DNA of 64,000 nucleotides, taken from NCBI GenBank assembly GCA_005406025.1, contig BGZK01000154.1, positions 124,001 to 188,000 of the forward strand. The letters are read 5' to 3'. The position numbers and the translations under genes are program-made. Below the pieces are notes generated by a model, which was not told where the DNA came from, did no database searches, and worked only from the letters and a program-made list of their open reading frames with translations. The DNA is from Eumeta japonica (taxonomy: Eukaryota; Arthropoda; Insecta; Lepidoptera; Psychidae). Positions 1 to 12,439 of the stretch are shown one piece after another. Every line of letters starts with the position of its first letter. Positions within the stretch are counted from its first letter, which is position 1.

Positions 1-508
1 AACTTAAAAAAAATCAAAGGATGTCAAAACAGTTACTTTCGCGGTTTCACCCTCGTTAAAATATTTCAATACATTTTTCCAAGTCAAGTTATTCTAATTA
101 CAAGACGGGACAGATGTAATATATTACATATAAATATTACTAAATAAATTCCCATGATTATTTCTTAACTGATTATATTTTCAATAAAGTCAATAAAGTA
201 TTCAAATAACAACTACGTGCGCCAGGCACAGTGACGAGCACATCACAGACTAAATTCTACCCTAGAAAGACTATGGTAATTGTGATTAAAGCAGGGTCAC
301 CTATGTTACCGAAACAACTCAAATATAAACAAAGATCATAATATTGATCATGTTTATAAATATGTATTTTTCCCTATAACCCAAACAACCCCCAGAGTCA
401 TTATTGAATTCATCAACAGTAGTATCACGAAATACATAATCACAAAAATAACAGAATAATCGCGATAGTTCTACGCATTGGTGACAGTGATCTACCGAAA
501 TGGAAAAA
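1..508. other. AT-rich flank, no gene seen
   Basis: This leader lies left of the tandem duplication. It is AT-rich with scattered stops in all frames. A 96-codon minus-strand frame covers part of it, but its N-terminal arginine run is only the antisense of the GC-rich start of the duplicated unit, and it matches no family I know. No repeat family was recognised. Confidence 0.6.
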
Positions 509-2890
509 GGTGTACCTAGGTCCATCATGGACCTGAGCACCTCCACTTTCCCCCTTATTCGATCCAAGGGCGTCGAGGTGTTTGCTGACCGGCGCCGGCG
601 CCGCCGCACGCGCGAACCGCCGACACCCGCGCGCTATGGCCCGAGCGTCTCGGATTTCCGCAAATCGCTCCCGAAGCGGATGTCGTCCTGTAACATGATT
701 TTTCTACCAAATTGCTAACAAAATATAGACGGTGAACGCTTCTGAAAAGCGCCTCCTTTAGCAGTTTGAAATCGATCCGACGCTCGTTAAAATCGAAAAC
801 TTATTTATGGAAAATCTGTTGCTGAGAGAAACCAAAAGCTTTTAGCACTATAAAAATACTTGACCGAGTGCTCGGGCGCGTCTTTTAGGCAGATGGGAAC
901 CGCCCTGCGATGAGTAAGCGGCTGAACTCGTCTGTGATCGTGGTTTTGTTCAATTGACGTGACGGCGTACTAGAACTGCTGTAATAATGTCTCGTCACAT
1001 ATCAGTTAAGAGATATTCGAATAAACAGTCCTATTTGAAACAATTTTATTGACGGGCGCTGTACAAAAAAAATATTTGTAGATCTTATGTATTTCAAAGA
1101 TAATATATGTATATATAAACTCATGCCTATTTCCTAGAAAGAAAGGTAGAGATTATTTTAAGCTATTGCTTAAAATGTAAATTTAAGTTTGTAGTGTGTG
1201 GAGAAAACAGTAAATATGATAAACGTTAAGAAGTTAATTTTCCCTTGCCTTTGTGCACAAAAATAAAATCTCATCGTAAATAATTCTGGAGTTTCTGTTA
1301 TTGTACTTATATGCGCCATTGAATGTTTTTTACTTATTTCGGCAAGACAAACAGAAAAGTAATCAAAATGCACTGGAGACATCTCGTGAGCAGGACGAGT
1401 GGGGTGACAAGAAACAGAACAACGTTGATATGAACATCGGCGTGGTTTGAAGAGGCGCTAGCGGCCAAGAGTGAAAGGAAATGGCGGCCAAGAGGTACAC
1501 TAGAAGATCCTGTGCAGACTCGGTCGGTTGCATATTAAGAACGACGATAAACACAGTGGTAATGCGAATGAGGAAAACAGTATGTACTGTATGTCTTTTT
1601 AATTGAACACGGCAGCCCTTCAAAAACAGGCAGTGCCGGCCGTCGCGCACCGCCCTAGCGACCTGCTTTTGCTCTTTACGCGCGCACTCCCTTTATGTAT
1701 TTTGTGCGCCGTTTTAGGTAGGCAAAAAAAAAACCGCTTCAATGTTGCGATCATGTTTAGGATCAGCTCGAAGCTCGTGGGCCGCGGCGCTTTTGTGCCG
1801 CAGAAAAAAACGAAAATTGTAGTCAAATATTCCAATAAGGCGAGTAGGTGGTCCGCGCCGTCTTTGCGACGAATTGTTAATTTTGTTAGTCATAGAAATC
1901 GTCATAACAAGTAATTTAGAGTAAATATCTTTATAAACTTTACCATTTTTTCAGAAATATTGATGTAGATAAAGTGGATTTAATTGTTTATGTTTTGGAA
2001 CGAAGTTTCTTACGGCGGGCTTGGAGGAGATAAGGATTTTGCTGCGCGACCGAACTGAAAAAAATGTGATAGTAAAACCGTAAGAAAAAGTCCATGGAAT
2101 AAAACCGTTAAATGAGACGTGCGCAGGCGCGACAGTCGTATACACAAGCGAATAGTGTATTATACCTTCTCTTTCCCCTCTTTCTTTTCGTTCTCTCATC
2201 CCTTCTCTCTCTATTACCACTCCACCCCCCAATGCATAGTATATACTAATGAATTCATGGACAAGCACGTGACCAATATTCACATTATAGATACATTTTA
2301 CTCGTGAGTAGTCACGTTTATTTTCATATAATTTCAAATCGTCAAAACAATAATAAATATAGTAACAATGGCAAGTGAACTAACAAGTGACTTGAATGCA
2401 ATTGACAGTGATAATAGTGGGAAATTATTCTATTTCTATGTAATTTTGTGTTGTCAAACAAAATAAAGAGACATATTTTGTTATTTTAGTTGATAATTTG
2501 AATTACGATTTTTTACGTAATTTATTTTATTTCCTAAAATACTGAATTTCCTAAATACTTTCCTGTACTTAAATAAAACTGATCAGCAAAATTTAAGAGA
2601 AAATCAAGAAAACCTACATAAAATTGAGCACGATTTTTTTGCAAATTGTGTCGATTCTACATTAGCCGAAGGAACTTCTGTTCCTACCTGGTGTCCACGA
2701 CACCACTCGTTTTTTAATTTATTTATATTAGATGATACCAGAAATTCCAGCCCAAATTATGTGATGAGATTCTACTTATTTTACATTTATTATTGTTTTG
2801 TTTTCATACGACTTTCTTTAAAGTTGCTACAAGATTTCAAGTTAAGCTTTACGTACGAGTCATATATACATGTATATAACTTCACAATCA

Positions 2891-2948
2891 ATCTAAACTT
2901 GATACACACAATTTGGATTGATTAAACTTGTACGTATCAAGTTTAGAT
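2891..2948. repeat. Hairpin inside duplication copy 1
   Basis: A 15-nt perfect inverted repeat, with arms 2891-2905 ('atctaaacttgatac') and 2934-2948, is separated by 28 bases. It is kept without change at 7775-7833 in copy 2. No function is evident. Confidence 0.75.
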
Positions 2949-3864
2949 ATAAAAGTTATAAAATGTGGAAAGTCAGAACACGCCAACATTTTGAGACGTG
3001 AGGACTCCGTCAATTCTTAGTTACGTTTAGAATTATCGGGATTGCTACATTTAATGCTTGTCTGAATTTTTTTATAAGGCCTTTGCTTAAGTGTTCATTT
3101 TGGGTACTAAAAATGATCTCTTATCGGTCTCTTATTTAAGAAATTTTTATTGATAATCTTTTCGAATTAAAATACATTAGTTGTAATTTGTAATTAATTG
3201 TATTAGTACACTTTTAACAAGGTTGATACAATTTCTTATTTTTTTAAGTCCCTTGATGGATATTTTTGAATAACAAGATTTATTTTGTCCAATATTAAAT
3301 TTACCAAGAATAAAAATGACAAGAGCAGTGACAAGTGACAGTCGGCAATTTATACCGTCAATTTATGTCTCTTAAGTCTCATTTTACATCTCGGTCTTTT
3401 TTTTATCATAAGAAGTATGAAAATAATATAAATCATATCGTTAAGTACAAATCTAATTTTTCTCACAAAAGACAACAGCACGGCGATGCACGCATTTCGA
3501 TTTTTTTATCACATTTCAAGGTTTTAATAATTGAGATATATTTTGTTTGTGACCGTAGTTGAGTCGCTTATTTTTAGAAATATTCGTTACTTTTATGACC
3601 GAACATTATTTGCACATCGTTATGCATTTTAATAAATCTACACTTTTTTCATGAATTTATAAGCGTTTAAACATAGAATTCAAATTTTCCACTATCGTGT
3701 CCGAGCCATAACGTACCTTAAAAATACATAAAAGTCTGTTAACGAGGGATTTATTGTTCCTTTTATTGCCGTACGGTGTCACCGGCACCGTCCACGGCCG
3801 CAGCTAATGCGCGTTGTGTACGCGGGCGGCGCTAGCCGGGCTCGTGCTCGTATATAAAAGACTA

Positions 3865-4045
3865 GCTTCCCGCCCGCGGCCTGTCCCGTGTCGACATACT
3901 CGTAGATTGTGTTCCCTCGTCGTTGACACCGGTCGGACTCGCTGTCAGCTCTTGACCCGACGCCGGCCACCTGACCCCATCCGCTCCCACACTCGATTTC
4001 AACTTCGGCTCCATTCTCGATTTCGGTCCCGTGCCGGCTTTCGAT
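3865..4045 (+). repeat. Lepidopteran dispersed repeat, head plus CGATTTC-rich body (copy 1)
   Basis: It begins 'ctagcttcccgcccgcggcc', close to the 'ctagcttccgcccgcggctt' head common in lepidopteran repeats. It continues into a degenerate body of short pyrimidine-rich units of the type 'ctcgatttcggtcccg'. The same head and body occur at 24650-24960 and 31560-31890, and antisense at 30890-31456. The duplicate lies at 8748-8935. Confidence 0.55.
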
Positions 4046-5089
4046 TCTGTTCCTCGTGTGTAAATAAAATATCAACGAAATCACTTGGGTATTAGTATCC
4101 TCAGTTATTACACTTTCTACGAGTGAAAGAATTTTCACTTCAGATTCAATCTCACAAACGCGCAGACGAAGGCGGTCAATCACTATTTTTTTTTAGAAAT
4201 GTATAAAACATATCGCCAAAATTTCATTTAACTCTGACGAATAACTTGAGCACGCATAGAACATGAACAAAATACTCACAAATTTTTATACATTACGCTG
4301 TTACGAAATTTCTTTATCGGGGGTTTAAAGATAGAGATCAGAAGAAGGGAAATACGTAAAACAGCAAAAGGTGTATATTCAGAAATAGAGAATTTCAATA
4401 AATCGCTACGGAACCAGTTGGTCGTTGGTCGTTATCACACTTGACTTGTGACTTGTGGCGCGCGGGGCGGCTTGTTTATTGAAATAATTCTATTTTCGGA
4501 TATTTTTATTGGGGTAATTATTTTGTCCTCCTATTTATAACTCGTGAGTGCAGTTCCTAACAACATAACGCCACTCAATATTCTGATAGCCGTTTCTCAA
4601 AATATTTAATAAGCAAGATTGACACGAAATCGCATTGTCGTACTCCAAATCCAATAAAACCGCTCAGAAACTGAATCATATACATTTTTCTTCGTAGAAC
4701 TCTACATTATGTAAAATATCGTCTAAGTAAATATGATTCTGAAATTTCGTGGGTGGTTATTTAGATTTTATATATTTATGCAAATGTACAAAAGTGATGA
4801 AGTATTAAAAATGCATTGATTTCTTATCAGCATCTGAAAACTACTGAAGGTGTCTTATAAGTAATGTCGGTTTTCATAATTGAAATTCGTATGCTTCTTT
4901 TTCTACGTGTCAAAAATCGTTACGACAAAGCTCTAGTTCTATGAAAAATACAATTGTTTCCCTTTTTTAATGATACTGTCTGTGTCAACTGCCGAGGCAA
5001 GACGATTTGATAATAAAACATGTACAATGCGATATATATGAAATTCGTGTATTGTTAATACATTACTGAAAACAAAAGTACAAAACAGC

Positions 5090-5371
5090 CGCGGCAAGAA
5101 CATGTGAGTTGAAGGGAAAGATACAATGAGCGAACAGCACAGCGTCGGTTTAATCGTTTTGATAGTGGAGATTTGACTGGTAGATCAATGGCGGTCTGGT
5201 CGCCGCCCGTATGAGGTAATGAAACTACAAGGGAAGCTGTAGAAAACCAACTTAGCATTAGCACTCACCAATGATGGGAGTCCCTTGATCCTTCTAAAAA
5301 CACCATACATGGTCACTTAAATTCATTTGGTAAAATCTATAAAGTTGTCGAACAGTGATCCACGAATTAAA
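5090..5371 (+). pseudogene. Mariner transposase, N-terminal fragment cut at the junction
   Basis: From 5128 the plus strand reads ERTAQRRFNRFDSGD, the helix-turn-helix signature of mariner transposases. It continues through an in-frame stop to KNTIHGHLNSFGKIYKVVEQ, the second helix-turn-helix and linker. The frame ends at 5371, where copy 2 of the tandem duplication begins with unrelated sequence. The catalytic domain is absent. The matching piece in copy 2 (from 10000) continues into the catalytic half, so this copy is a broken duplicate and cannot be active. Confidence 0.8.
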
Positions 5372-5406
5372 GGTGTACCTAGGTCCATCATGGACCTAGG
5401 TACACC
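5372..5406. repeat. Perfect 35-nt palindrome at the duplication junction
   Basis: Two 17-nt arms (5372-5388 and 5390-5406) are exact reverse complements around a single central C at 5389. The left arm begins 'ggtgtacctaggtccat'. It sits exactly at the start of copy 2. Copy 1 has the left arm at 509-525 and a damaged right arm ending near 541. It could be two terminal inverted repeats fused end to end, or the cause of the rearrangement. Confidence 0.9.
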
Positions 5407-7774
5407 TTCTTCCAGTGACGTTACTTCGTACCCTCTTATTCGATCCAAGGGCGTCGAGGTGTTTGCTGACCGGCGCCGGCGCCGCCGCACGCGCGAACCG
5501 CCGACACCCGCGCGCTATGGCCCGAGCGTCTCGGATTTCCGCAAATCGCTCCCGAAGCGGATGTCGTCCTGTAACATGATTTTTCTACCAAATTGCTAAC
5601 AAAAATATAGACGGTGAACGCTTCTGAAAAGCGCCTCCTTTAGCAGTTTGAAATTCGATCCGACGCTCGTTAAAATCGAAAACTTATTTATGGAAAATCT
5701 GTTGCTGAGAGAAACCAAAAGCTTTTAGCACTATAAAAAATACTTGACCGAGTGCTCGGGCGCGTCTTTTAGGCAGATGGGAACCGCCCTGCGATGAGTA
5801 AGCGGCTGAACTCGTCTGTGATCATTAGTTTTGTTCAATTGACGTGACGGCGTACTAGAACTGCTGTGTAATAAGTCTCGTCACATATCAGTTAAGAGAT
5901 ATTCGAATAAACAGTCCTATTTGAAACAATTTTATTGACGGGCGCTGTACAAAAAAAATATTTGTAGATCTTATGTATTTCAAAGATAATATATGTATAT
6001 ATAAACTCATGCCTATTTCCTAGAAAGAAAGGTAGAGATTATTTTGCTATTGCTTAAAATGTAAATTTAAGTTTGTAGTGTGTGGAGAAAACAGTAAATA
6101 TGATAAACGTTAAGAAGTTAATTTTCCCTTGCCTTTGTGCACAAAAATAAAATCTCATCGTAAATAATTCTGGAGTTTCTGTTATTGTACTTATATGCGC
6201 CATTGAATGTTTTTTACTTATTTCGGCAAGACAAACAGAAAAGTAATCAAAATGCACTGGAGACATCTCGTGAGCAGGACGAGTGGGGTGACAAGAAACA
6301 GAACAACGTTGATATGAACATCGGCGTGGTTTGAAGAGGCGCTAGCGGCCAAGAGTGAAAGGAAATGGCGGCCAAGAGGTACTCTAGAAGATCCTCTGCA
6401 GACTCGGTCGGTTGCATATTAAGAACGACGATAAACACAGTGGTAATGCGAATGAGGAAAACAGTATGTACTGTATGTCTTTTTAATTGAACACGGCAGC
6501 CCTTCAAAAACAGGCAGTGCCGGCCGTCGCGCACCGCCCTAGCGACCTGCTTTTGCTCTTTACGCGCGCACTCCCTTTATGTATTTTGTGCGCCGTTTTA
6601 GGTAAGCAAAAAACCGCTTCAATGTTGCGATCATGTTTAGGATCAGCTCGAAGCTCGTGGCCGCGGCGCTTTTGTACCAGAAAAACGAAATTGTAGTCAA
6701 ATATTCCAATAAGGCGAGTAGGTGGTCCGCGCCGTCTTTGCGACAATTGTTAATTTTGTTATCATAGAAATCGTCATAACAAGTAATTTAGAGTAAATAT
6801 CTTTATAAACTTTACCATTTTTTCAGAAATATTGATGTAGATAAAGTGGATTTAATTGTTTATGTTTTGGAACAGTTTCTTACGGCGGGCTTGGAGGAGA
6901 TAAGGATTTTGCTGCGCGACCGAACTGAAAAAAATGTGATAGTAAAACCGTAAGAAAAAGTCCATGGAATAAAACCGTTAAATGAGACGTGCGCAGGCGC
7001 GACAGTCGTATACACAAGCGAATAGTGTATTATACCTTTCTCTTTCCCCCTCTTTCTTTTCGTTCTCTCATCCCTTCTCTCTCTATTACCACTCCACCCC
7101 GCCAATGCATAGTATATACTAATGAATTCATGGACAAGCACGTGGCCAATATTCACATTATAGATACATTTTACTCGTGAGTAGTCACGTTTATTTTCAT
7201 ATAATTTCAAATCGTCAAAACAATAATAAATATAGTAACAATGGCAAGTGAACTAACAAGTGACTTGAATGCAATTGACAGTGATAATAGTGGGAAATTA
7301 TTCTATTTCTATGTAATTTTGTGTTGTCAAACAAAAATAAAGAGACATATTTTGTTATTTTAGTTGATAATTTGAATTACGATTTTTTTTTACGTAATTT
7401 ATTTTATTTCCTAAAATACTGAATTTCCTAAATACTTTCCTGTACTTAAATAAAAACTGATCAGCAAAATTTAAGAGAAAAATCAAGAAAACCTACATAA
7501 AATTGAGCACGATTTTTTTTTGCAAATTGTGTCGATTCTACATTAGCCGAAGGAACTTCGTTCCTACCTGGTGTCCTACGACACCACTCGTTTTTTTTAA
7601 TTTATTTATATTAGATGATACCAGAAATTCCAGCCCAAATTATGTGATGAGATTCTACTTATTTTACATTTATTATTGTTTTGTTTTCATACGACTTTCT
7701 TTAAAAGTTGCTACAAGATTTCAAGTTAAGCTTTACGTACGAGTCATATATACATGTATATAACTTCACAATCA

Positions 7775-7833
7775 ATCTAAACTTGATACACACAATTTTG
7801 GATTGATTAAACTTGTACGTATCAAGTTTAGAT
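7775..7833. repeat. Hairpin inside duplication copy 2
   Basis: This is the same 15-nt inverted repeat as in copy 1, with arms 7775-7789 and 7819-7833. The spacer has one extra T. Confidence 0.75.
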
Positions 7834-8747
7834 ATAAAAGTTATAAAATGTGGAAAGTCAGAACACGCCAACATTTTGAGACGTGAGGACTCCGTCAATT
7901 CTTAGTTACGTTTAGAATTATCGGGATTGCTACATTTAATGCTTGTCTGAATTTTTTTATAAGGCCTTTGCTTAAGTGTTCATTTTGGGTACTAAAAATG
8001 ATCTCTTATCGGTCTCTTATTTAAGAAATTTTTATTGATAATCTTTTCGAATTAAAATACATTAGTTGTAATTTGTAATTAATTGTATTAGTACACTTTT
8101 AACAAGGTTGATACAATTTCTTATTTTTTAAGTCCCTTGATGGATATTTTGAATAACAAGATTTATTTTGTCCAATATTAAATTTACCAAGAATAAAAAT
8201 GACAAGAGCAGTGACAAGTGACAGTCGGCAATTTATACCGTCAATTTATGTCTCTTAAGTCTCATTTTACATCTCGGTCTTTTTTTTATCATAAGAAGTA
8301 TGAAAATAATATAAATCATATCGTTAAGTACAAATCTAATTTTTCTCACAAAAGACAACAGCACGGCGATGCACGCATTTCGATTTTTTTATCACATTTC
8401 AAGGTTTTAATAATTGAGATATATTTTGTTTGTGACCGTAGTTGAGTCGCTTATTTTTAGAAATATTCGTTACTTTTATGACCGAACATTATTTGCACAT
8501 CGTTATGCATTTTAATAAATCTACACTTTTTCATGAATTTATAAGCGTTTAAACATAGATTCAAATTTTCCACTATCGTGTCCGAGCCATAACGTACCTT
8601 AAAATACATAAAGTCTGTTAACGAGGGATTTATTGTTCCTTTTATTGCCGTACGGTGTCACCGGCACCGTCCACGGCCGCAGCTAATGCGCGTTGTGTAC
8701 GCGGGCGGCGCTAGCCGGGCTCGTGCTCGTATATAAAAGACTAGCTT

Positions 8748-8935
8748 CCCGCCCGCGGCCTGTCCCGTGTCGACATACTCGTAGATTGTGTTCCCTCGTC
8801 GTTGACACCGGTCGGACTCGCTGTCAGCTCTTGACCCGACGCCGGCCGCACCCTGACCCCCATCCGCTCCCACACTCGATTTCAACTTCGGCTCCATTCT
8901 CGATTTCGGTCCCGTGCCGGCTTTCGATTCTGTTC
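8748..8935 (+). repeat. Lepidopteran dispersed repeat (copy 2 of the duplication)
   Basis: This is the counterpart of 3865-4045 in the second duplicated unit, with a few extra bases in the middle ('cgcaccctgaccccc'). Confidence 0.55.
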
Positions 8936-9949
8936 CTCGTGTGTAAATAAAATATCAACGAAATCACTTGGGTATTAGTATCCTCAGTTATTACACTTTC
9001 TACGGTGAAAGAATTTTCACTTCAGATTCAATCTCACAAACGCGCAGACGAAGGCGGTCAATCACTATTTTTTAGAAATGTATAAAACATATCGCCAAAA
9101 TTTCATTTAACTCTGACGAATAACTTGAGCAACGCATAGAACATGAACAAAATACTCACAAATTTTTATACATTACGCTGTTACGAAATTTCTTTATCGG
9201 GGTTTAAAGATAGAGATCAGAAGGGAAATACGTAAACAGCAAAGGTGTATATTCAGAAATAGAGAATTTCAATAAATCGCTACGGAACCAGTTGGTCGTT
9301 GGTCGTTATCACACTTGACTTGTGACTTGTGGCGCGCGGGGCGGCTTGTTTATTGAAATAATTCTATTTTCGGATATTTTTATTGAGGTAATTATTTTGT
9401 CCTCCTATTTATAACTCGTGAGTGCAGTTCCTAACAACATAACGCCACTCAATATTCTGATAGCCGTTTCTCAAAATATTTAATAAGCAAGATTGACACG
9501 AAATCGCATTGTCGTACTCCAATCCAATAAAACCGCTCAGAAACTGAATCATATACATTTTTCTTCGTAGAACTCTACATTATGTAAAATATCGTCTAAG
9601 TAAATATGATTCTGAAATTTCGTGGGTGGTTATTTAGATTTTATATATTTATGCAAATGTACAAAAGTGATGAAGTATTAAAATGCATTGATTTCTTATC
9701 AGCATCTGAAAACTACTGAAGGTGTCTTATAAGTAATGTCGGTTTTCATATTGAAATTCGTATGCTTCTTTCTACGTGTCAAAAATCGTTACGACAAAGC
9801 TCTAGTTCTATGAAAAATACAATTGTTTCCCTTTTTTAATGATACTGTCTGTGTCAACTGCCGAGGCAAGACGATTTGATAATAAAACATGTACAATGCG
9901 ATATATATGAAATTCGTGTATTGTTAATACATTACTGAAAACAAAAGTA

Positions 9950-10955
9950 CAAAACAGCCGCGGCAGCAAGAACATGTGAGTTGAAGGGAAAGATACAATG
10001 AGCGAACAGCACAGCGTCGGTTTAATCGTTTTGATAGTGGAGATTTGACTGGTAGATCAATGGCGGTCTGGTCGCCGCCCGTATGAGGTAATGAAACTAC
10101 AAGGGAAGCTGTAGAAAACCAACTTAGCATTAGCACTCACCAATGATGGGAGTCCCTTGATCCTTCTAAAAACACCATACATGGTCACTTAAATTCATTT
10201 GGTAAAATCTATAAAGTTGTCGAACAGTGATCCACGAATTAAATTGCATTCGAGAGAAACGTCGTGTAGAAGTGTGCAAATAGCTCCTAGCTCTATCAAA
10301 AAATGATCATTTTCTTAAACTCAATACTACTTACGATAAAAAATGGATTTATCTAAACAACCAAACATGGGAAATCAAAGGTCAATTACGTGAACCAGTA
10401 GTGAAGAGATGTCGATTCGAGTCGAAAGTCTTGTTGTATGTCTGGTGGAATTATGAAGATTTAGTACACTCTGAAATGTCACTGATGAAGTGCCACTGTC
10501 GAAATATGTAGTGAACAGATGACATGAATGTATGAGTGTTTGTAGCGGAAATATTCAGGTTTATTTAACTGAAAACGGATGCTCTTGCAATATGAAAATG
10601 CTAGACCACACACGCTGCCAAAGTATGCAGAATAAGATGGAAGAATGACCTTGCTGGCATTAAACTCCTACTACTTCCAGCATTTAATCTAACCTTGCAC
10701 CATCAGACTATTTATTCAGATCCATGGCGAAATTCTTACGAGGGAATAAATTTGAGTCCAAAGGAAATATTGAAAATGCAACGCAGCAATCCTTTGCATC
10801 TGAGCCTAATAAATGGTTTTGCCTAGGTCTCAGAGGGCTTGCTGAACGTTGGGTCGAGATCATAGATTACGAAGAAGTATACTTTTATTATTAAAGTTTT
10901 CTTTTTGTTTGATTTTTTAATAAACAAAGGGAACATTAAAAACCGACATTATTTG
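9950..10955 (+). pseudogene. Mariner-family transposase remnant
   Basis: The plus strand encodes, in several frames, the DNA-binding part (ERTAQRRFNRFDSGD from 10000) and the linker (NTIHGHLNSFGKIYKVVEQ). The catalytic core follows: YDKKWIYLNNQTWE from 10332, then VLLYVWWNYEDLVHSE, ENARPHT near 10592, LAPSDYLFRSMAKFLRGNKF near 10695, and GLAERWVEIIDYEEVYF ending in a stop at 10891-10893. Two of the three catalytic aspartates can be seen (YD.KW and APSD); the second is glutamate in the ENARPHT block. In-frame stops and frameshifts make it dead. Downstream 'aaaaaccgacattattt' (about 10938-10953) resembles a mariner 3' end. No matching 5' terminal repeat was found. The first part belongs to the duplicated unit; the rest is single copy. 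Confidence 0.82.
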
Positions 10956-12439
10956 TGAAGCATTATTTATGAGATATTCATCTTTTGATGAGCTACGCAA
11001 GCACATTGCTTGAATGTAATTTTGATTATAAAAAGGTGAATTTTTACAACTTACGACATTACGTATCGCAAACCTGTGAACACACTAGGTGTACTGACTT
11101 AAAAACCAGTGTAGCCTCGACTGCAAGCGGACCCGGGACCTCCCGCGGGCGGCGCGGCCGCTCACGTCTAAATTCGAAGAAATCTTCTTTGCTTTAATCG
11201 TAAAACATACTCGAGTAGTGGGTGTTTTACGATTCATAATCGTAATATAATCGTTCAATAATGATTAAAGAAAAGACAAGAAAGAAAAGAAATTGGGTGC
11301 ACTAAAATTTACATTATCTAAAAAAACGGTCAAAGCAGAAGTGAGTTCCGACATTCAGAGTTCCGTAGCGATGACAGACAAGAGGACGCAAATTTTAGTC
11401 ACGCTAAGTTCAAACCACAACTTATATCGTTTCAATAATTCTTAATTTAATAAATTTCATATAAGATAATACGGGCACAACTAATGTTTGAATGGTGGGT
11501 GCCTCTCGTACATTCACGCGGGCCGGTGATTACATTGATTATAGCGAAAATTTAATATTGTGAATATCTAAATAACTTGTAATGATATTTGGTTTGAATT
11601 TCTTTGATAATATTGATGGAACTCCATAATTATTTTCATATGTTATGTATTTGAAATCAAAAAATATTTAAAAAATTATAGAGAAACGACACGAAATTAA
11701 TGATTTTGGTAGCTAATTAGACGCAAAACATACGCCGGAGAGAAAAAGTCACGTTAAAATTTTAATGTGTTATGAAAGACCTATCTATCCATTAATACTC
11801 TACACTATAGAGATACTTAAAAAAAGTTCATCTATCAATTCAATGTATGATAAGCCACATCTAAATTATTTTCGTATTTTGACTATCTGCTGTATAATTT
11901 CATCAGAATTCATTAAAAAGTGGCGAGATTATAAGGCTTTGACGTACGACCAGACGGGCATTGTGAAACTATAAGGGTTCAGATTGATTTTTACGTTTAA
12001 CTACAGTACTCTGAAAACTTTCTTGTGAAAAAAGGAAACGAAAAAAGTTTGTTGTGAAAAAAAATTAGAATATTCTATTGATTTTTATTCAATATATTGT
12101 TCACCAATGCATTATGTTTTGTTGATTGTCTCGAATAGTTTATTTATTTTACGTGCTGTATTCTGATTTTTATTTTTTAATAATTCAGTCCAAACGGTAC
12201 CTCATTAAGCTTCGTTACGAGGCCGGTATCTGCTAAGAGGATAAGAACTGAAAAATGTGAATCAATTATTTGAAGGCCGCCGCACATCGAACTCCACCGA
12301 TCTTATACCCATATCCATACTGTGGACTTTAAGAAAAAAATTAAAAACTAGATCCTAAATAAATTACTGTTTTATTCGACCGCCCAAAAATAGATGACGG
12401 CGTTGAACTCGCCTAACAAGTTTTTGGATGTGGGAGGAT
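10956..12439. other. AT-rich stretch, no gene or known repeat
   Basis: No coding frame of note is present. A 12-nt inverted repeat (11196-11207 with 11223-11234) and a short GC-rich patch at 11125-11165 are the only visible structures. 'gacgtacgaccagacgggca' near 11940 resembles the 'gacagacgggca' type of lepidopteran repeat tail also seen near 23550. Confidence 0.5.

Larger units (their letters stand above)
509..5371 (+). repeat. Tandem duplication, copy 1 (about 4.86 kb)
   Basis: This block recurs at 5372-10243 in the same orientation, with almost every stretch aligning base for base. Differences are mainly one- or two-base indels in A or T runs, for example near 720, 780 and 855 against 5600, 5655 and 5735, plus a few substitutions. 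It starts with 'ggtgtacctaggtccatcat' and ends '...cacgaattaaa', where copy 2 starts directly. The last ~280 bases encode the N-terminal half of a mariner transposase, cut off at the junction. I found no convincing gene inside. The unit is AT-rich apart from GC-rich patches at 575-700 and 3775-4040. The indel pattern fits either a very recent duplication with poor base accuracy or uncollapsed haplotypes. Confidence 0.93.
5372..10243 (+). repeat. Tandem duplication, copy 2 (about 4.87 kb)
   Basis: This is the direct repeat of 509-5371. It differs at its left end, where copy 2 carries a complete 35-nt palindrome (5372-5406) followed by 'ttcttccagtgacgttactt', while copy 1 has an eroded version. 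At its right end the sequence continues without break into the C-terminal half of a mariner transposase. Copy 2 therefore keeps the ancestral right flank and copy 1 is truncated. The bases 'aaa' precede both the unit start at 509 and the internal junction, so a short microhomology is possible. Confidence 0.93.

Noticed and set aside
319..609. 96-codon minus-strand frame with an Arg-rich start
   Set aside because: It is antisense to the GC-rich start of the duplicated unit, has no domain, and is not kept in the second copy.
2369..2470. Short frame starting MASELTSDLNAIDSDNSG in both duplicated units
   Set aside because: The start context is good, but it stops after about 30-40 codons and no splice partner keeps a frame open.
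2530..2927. Long open frame without ATG in copy 1 (part: NLRENQENLHKIEHDFFANC)
   Set aside because: It looks mildly coding, but copy 2 has frameshifts in the same stretch and no start, acceptor or family match was found.
3849..3858. TATA-like 'tatataaaag' near GC-rich sequence in both duplicated units
   Set aside because: It is followed by a dispersed repeat and no transcript or frame can be tied to it.
3779..4183. 134-codon minus-strand frame in copy 1
   Set aside because: Its repetitive Glu/Ser/Arg text comes from the degenerate repeat body, and it is shortened by frameshift in copy 2.
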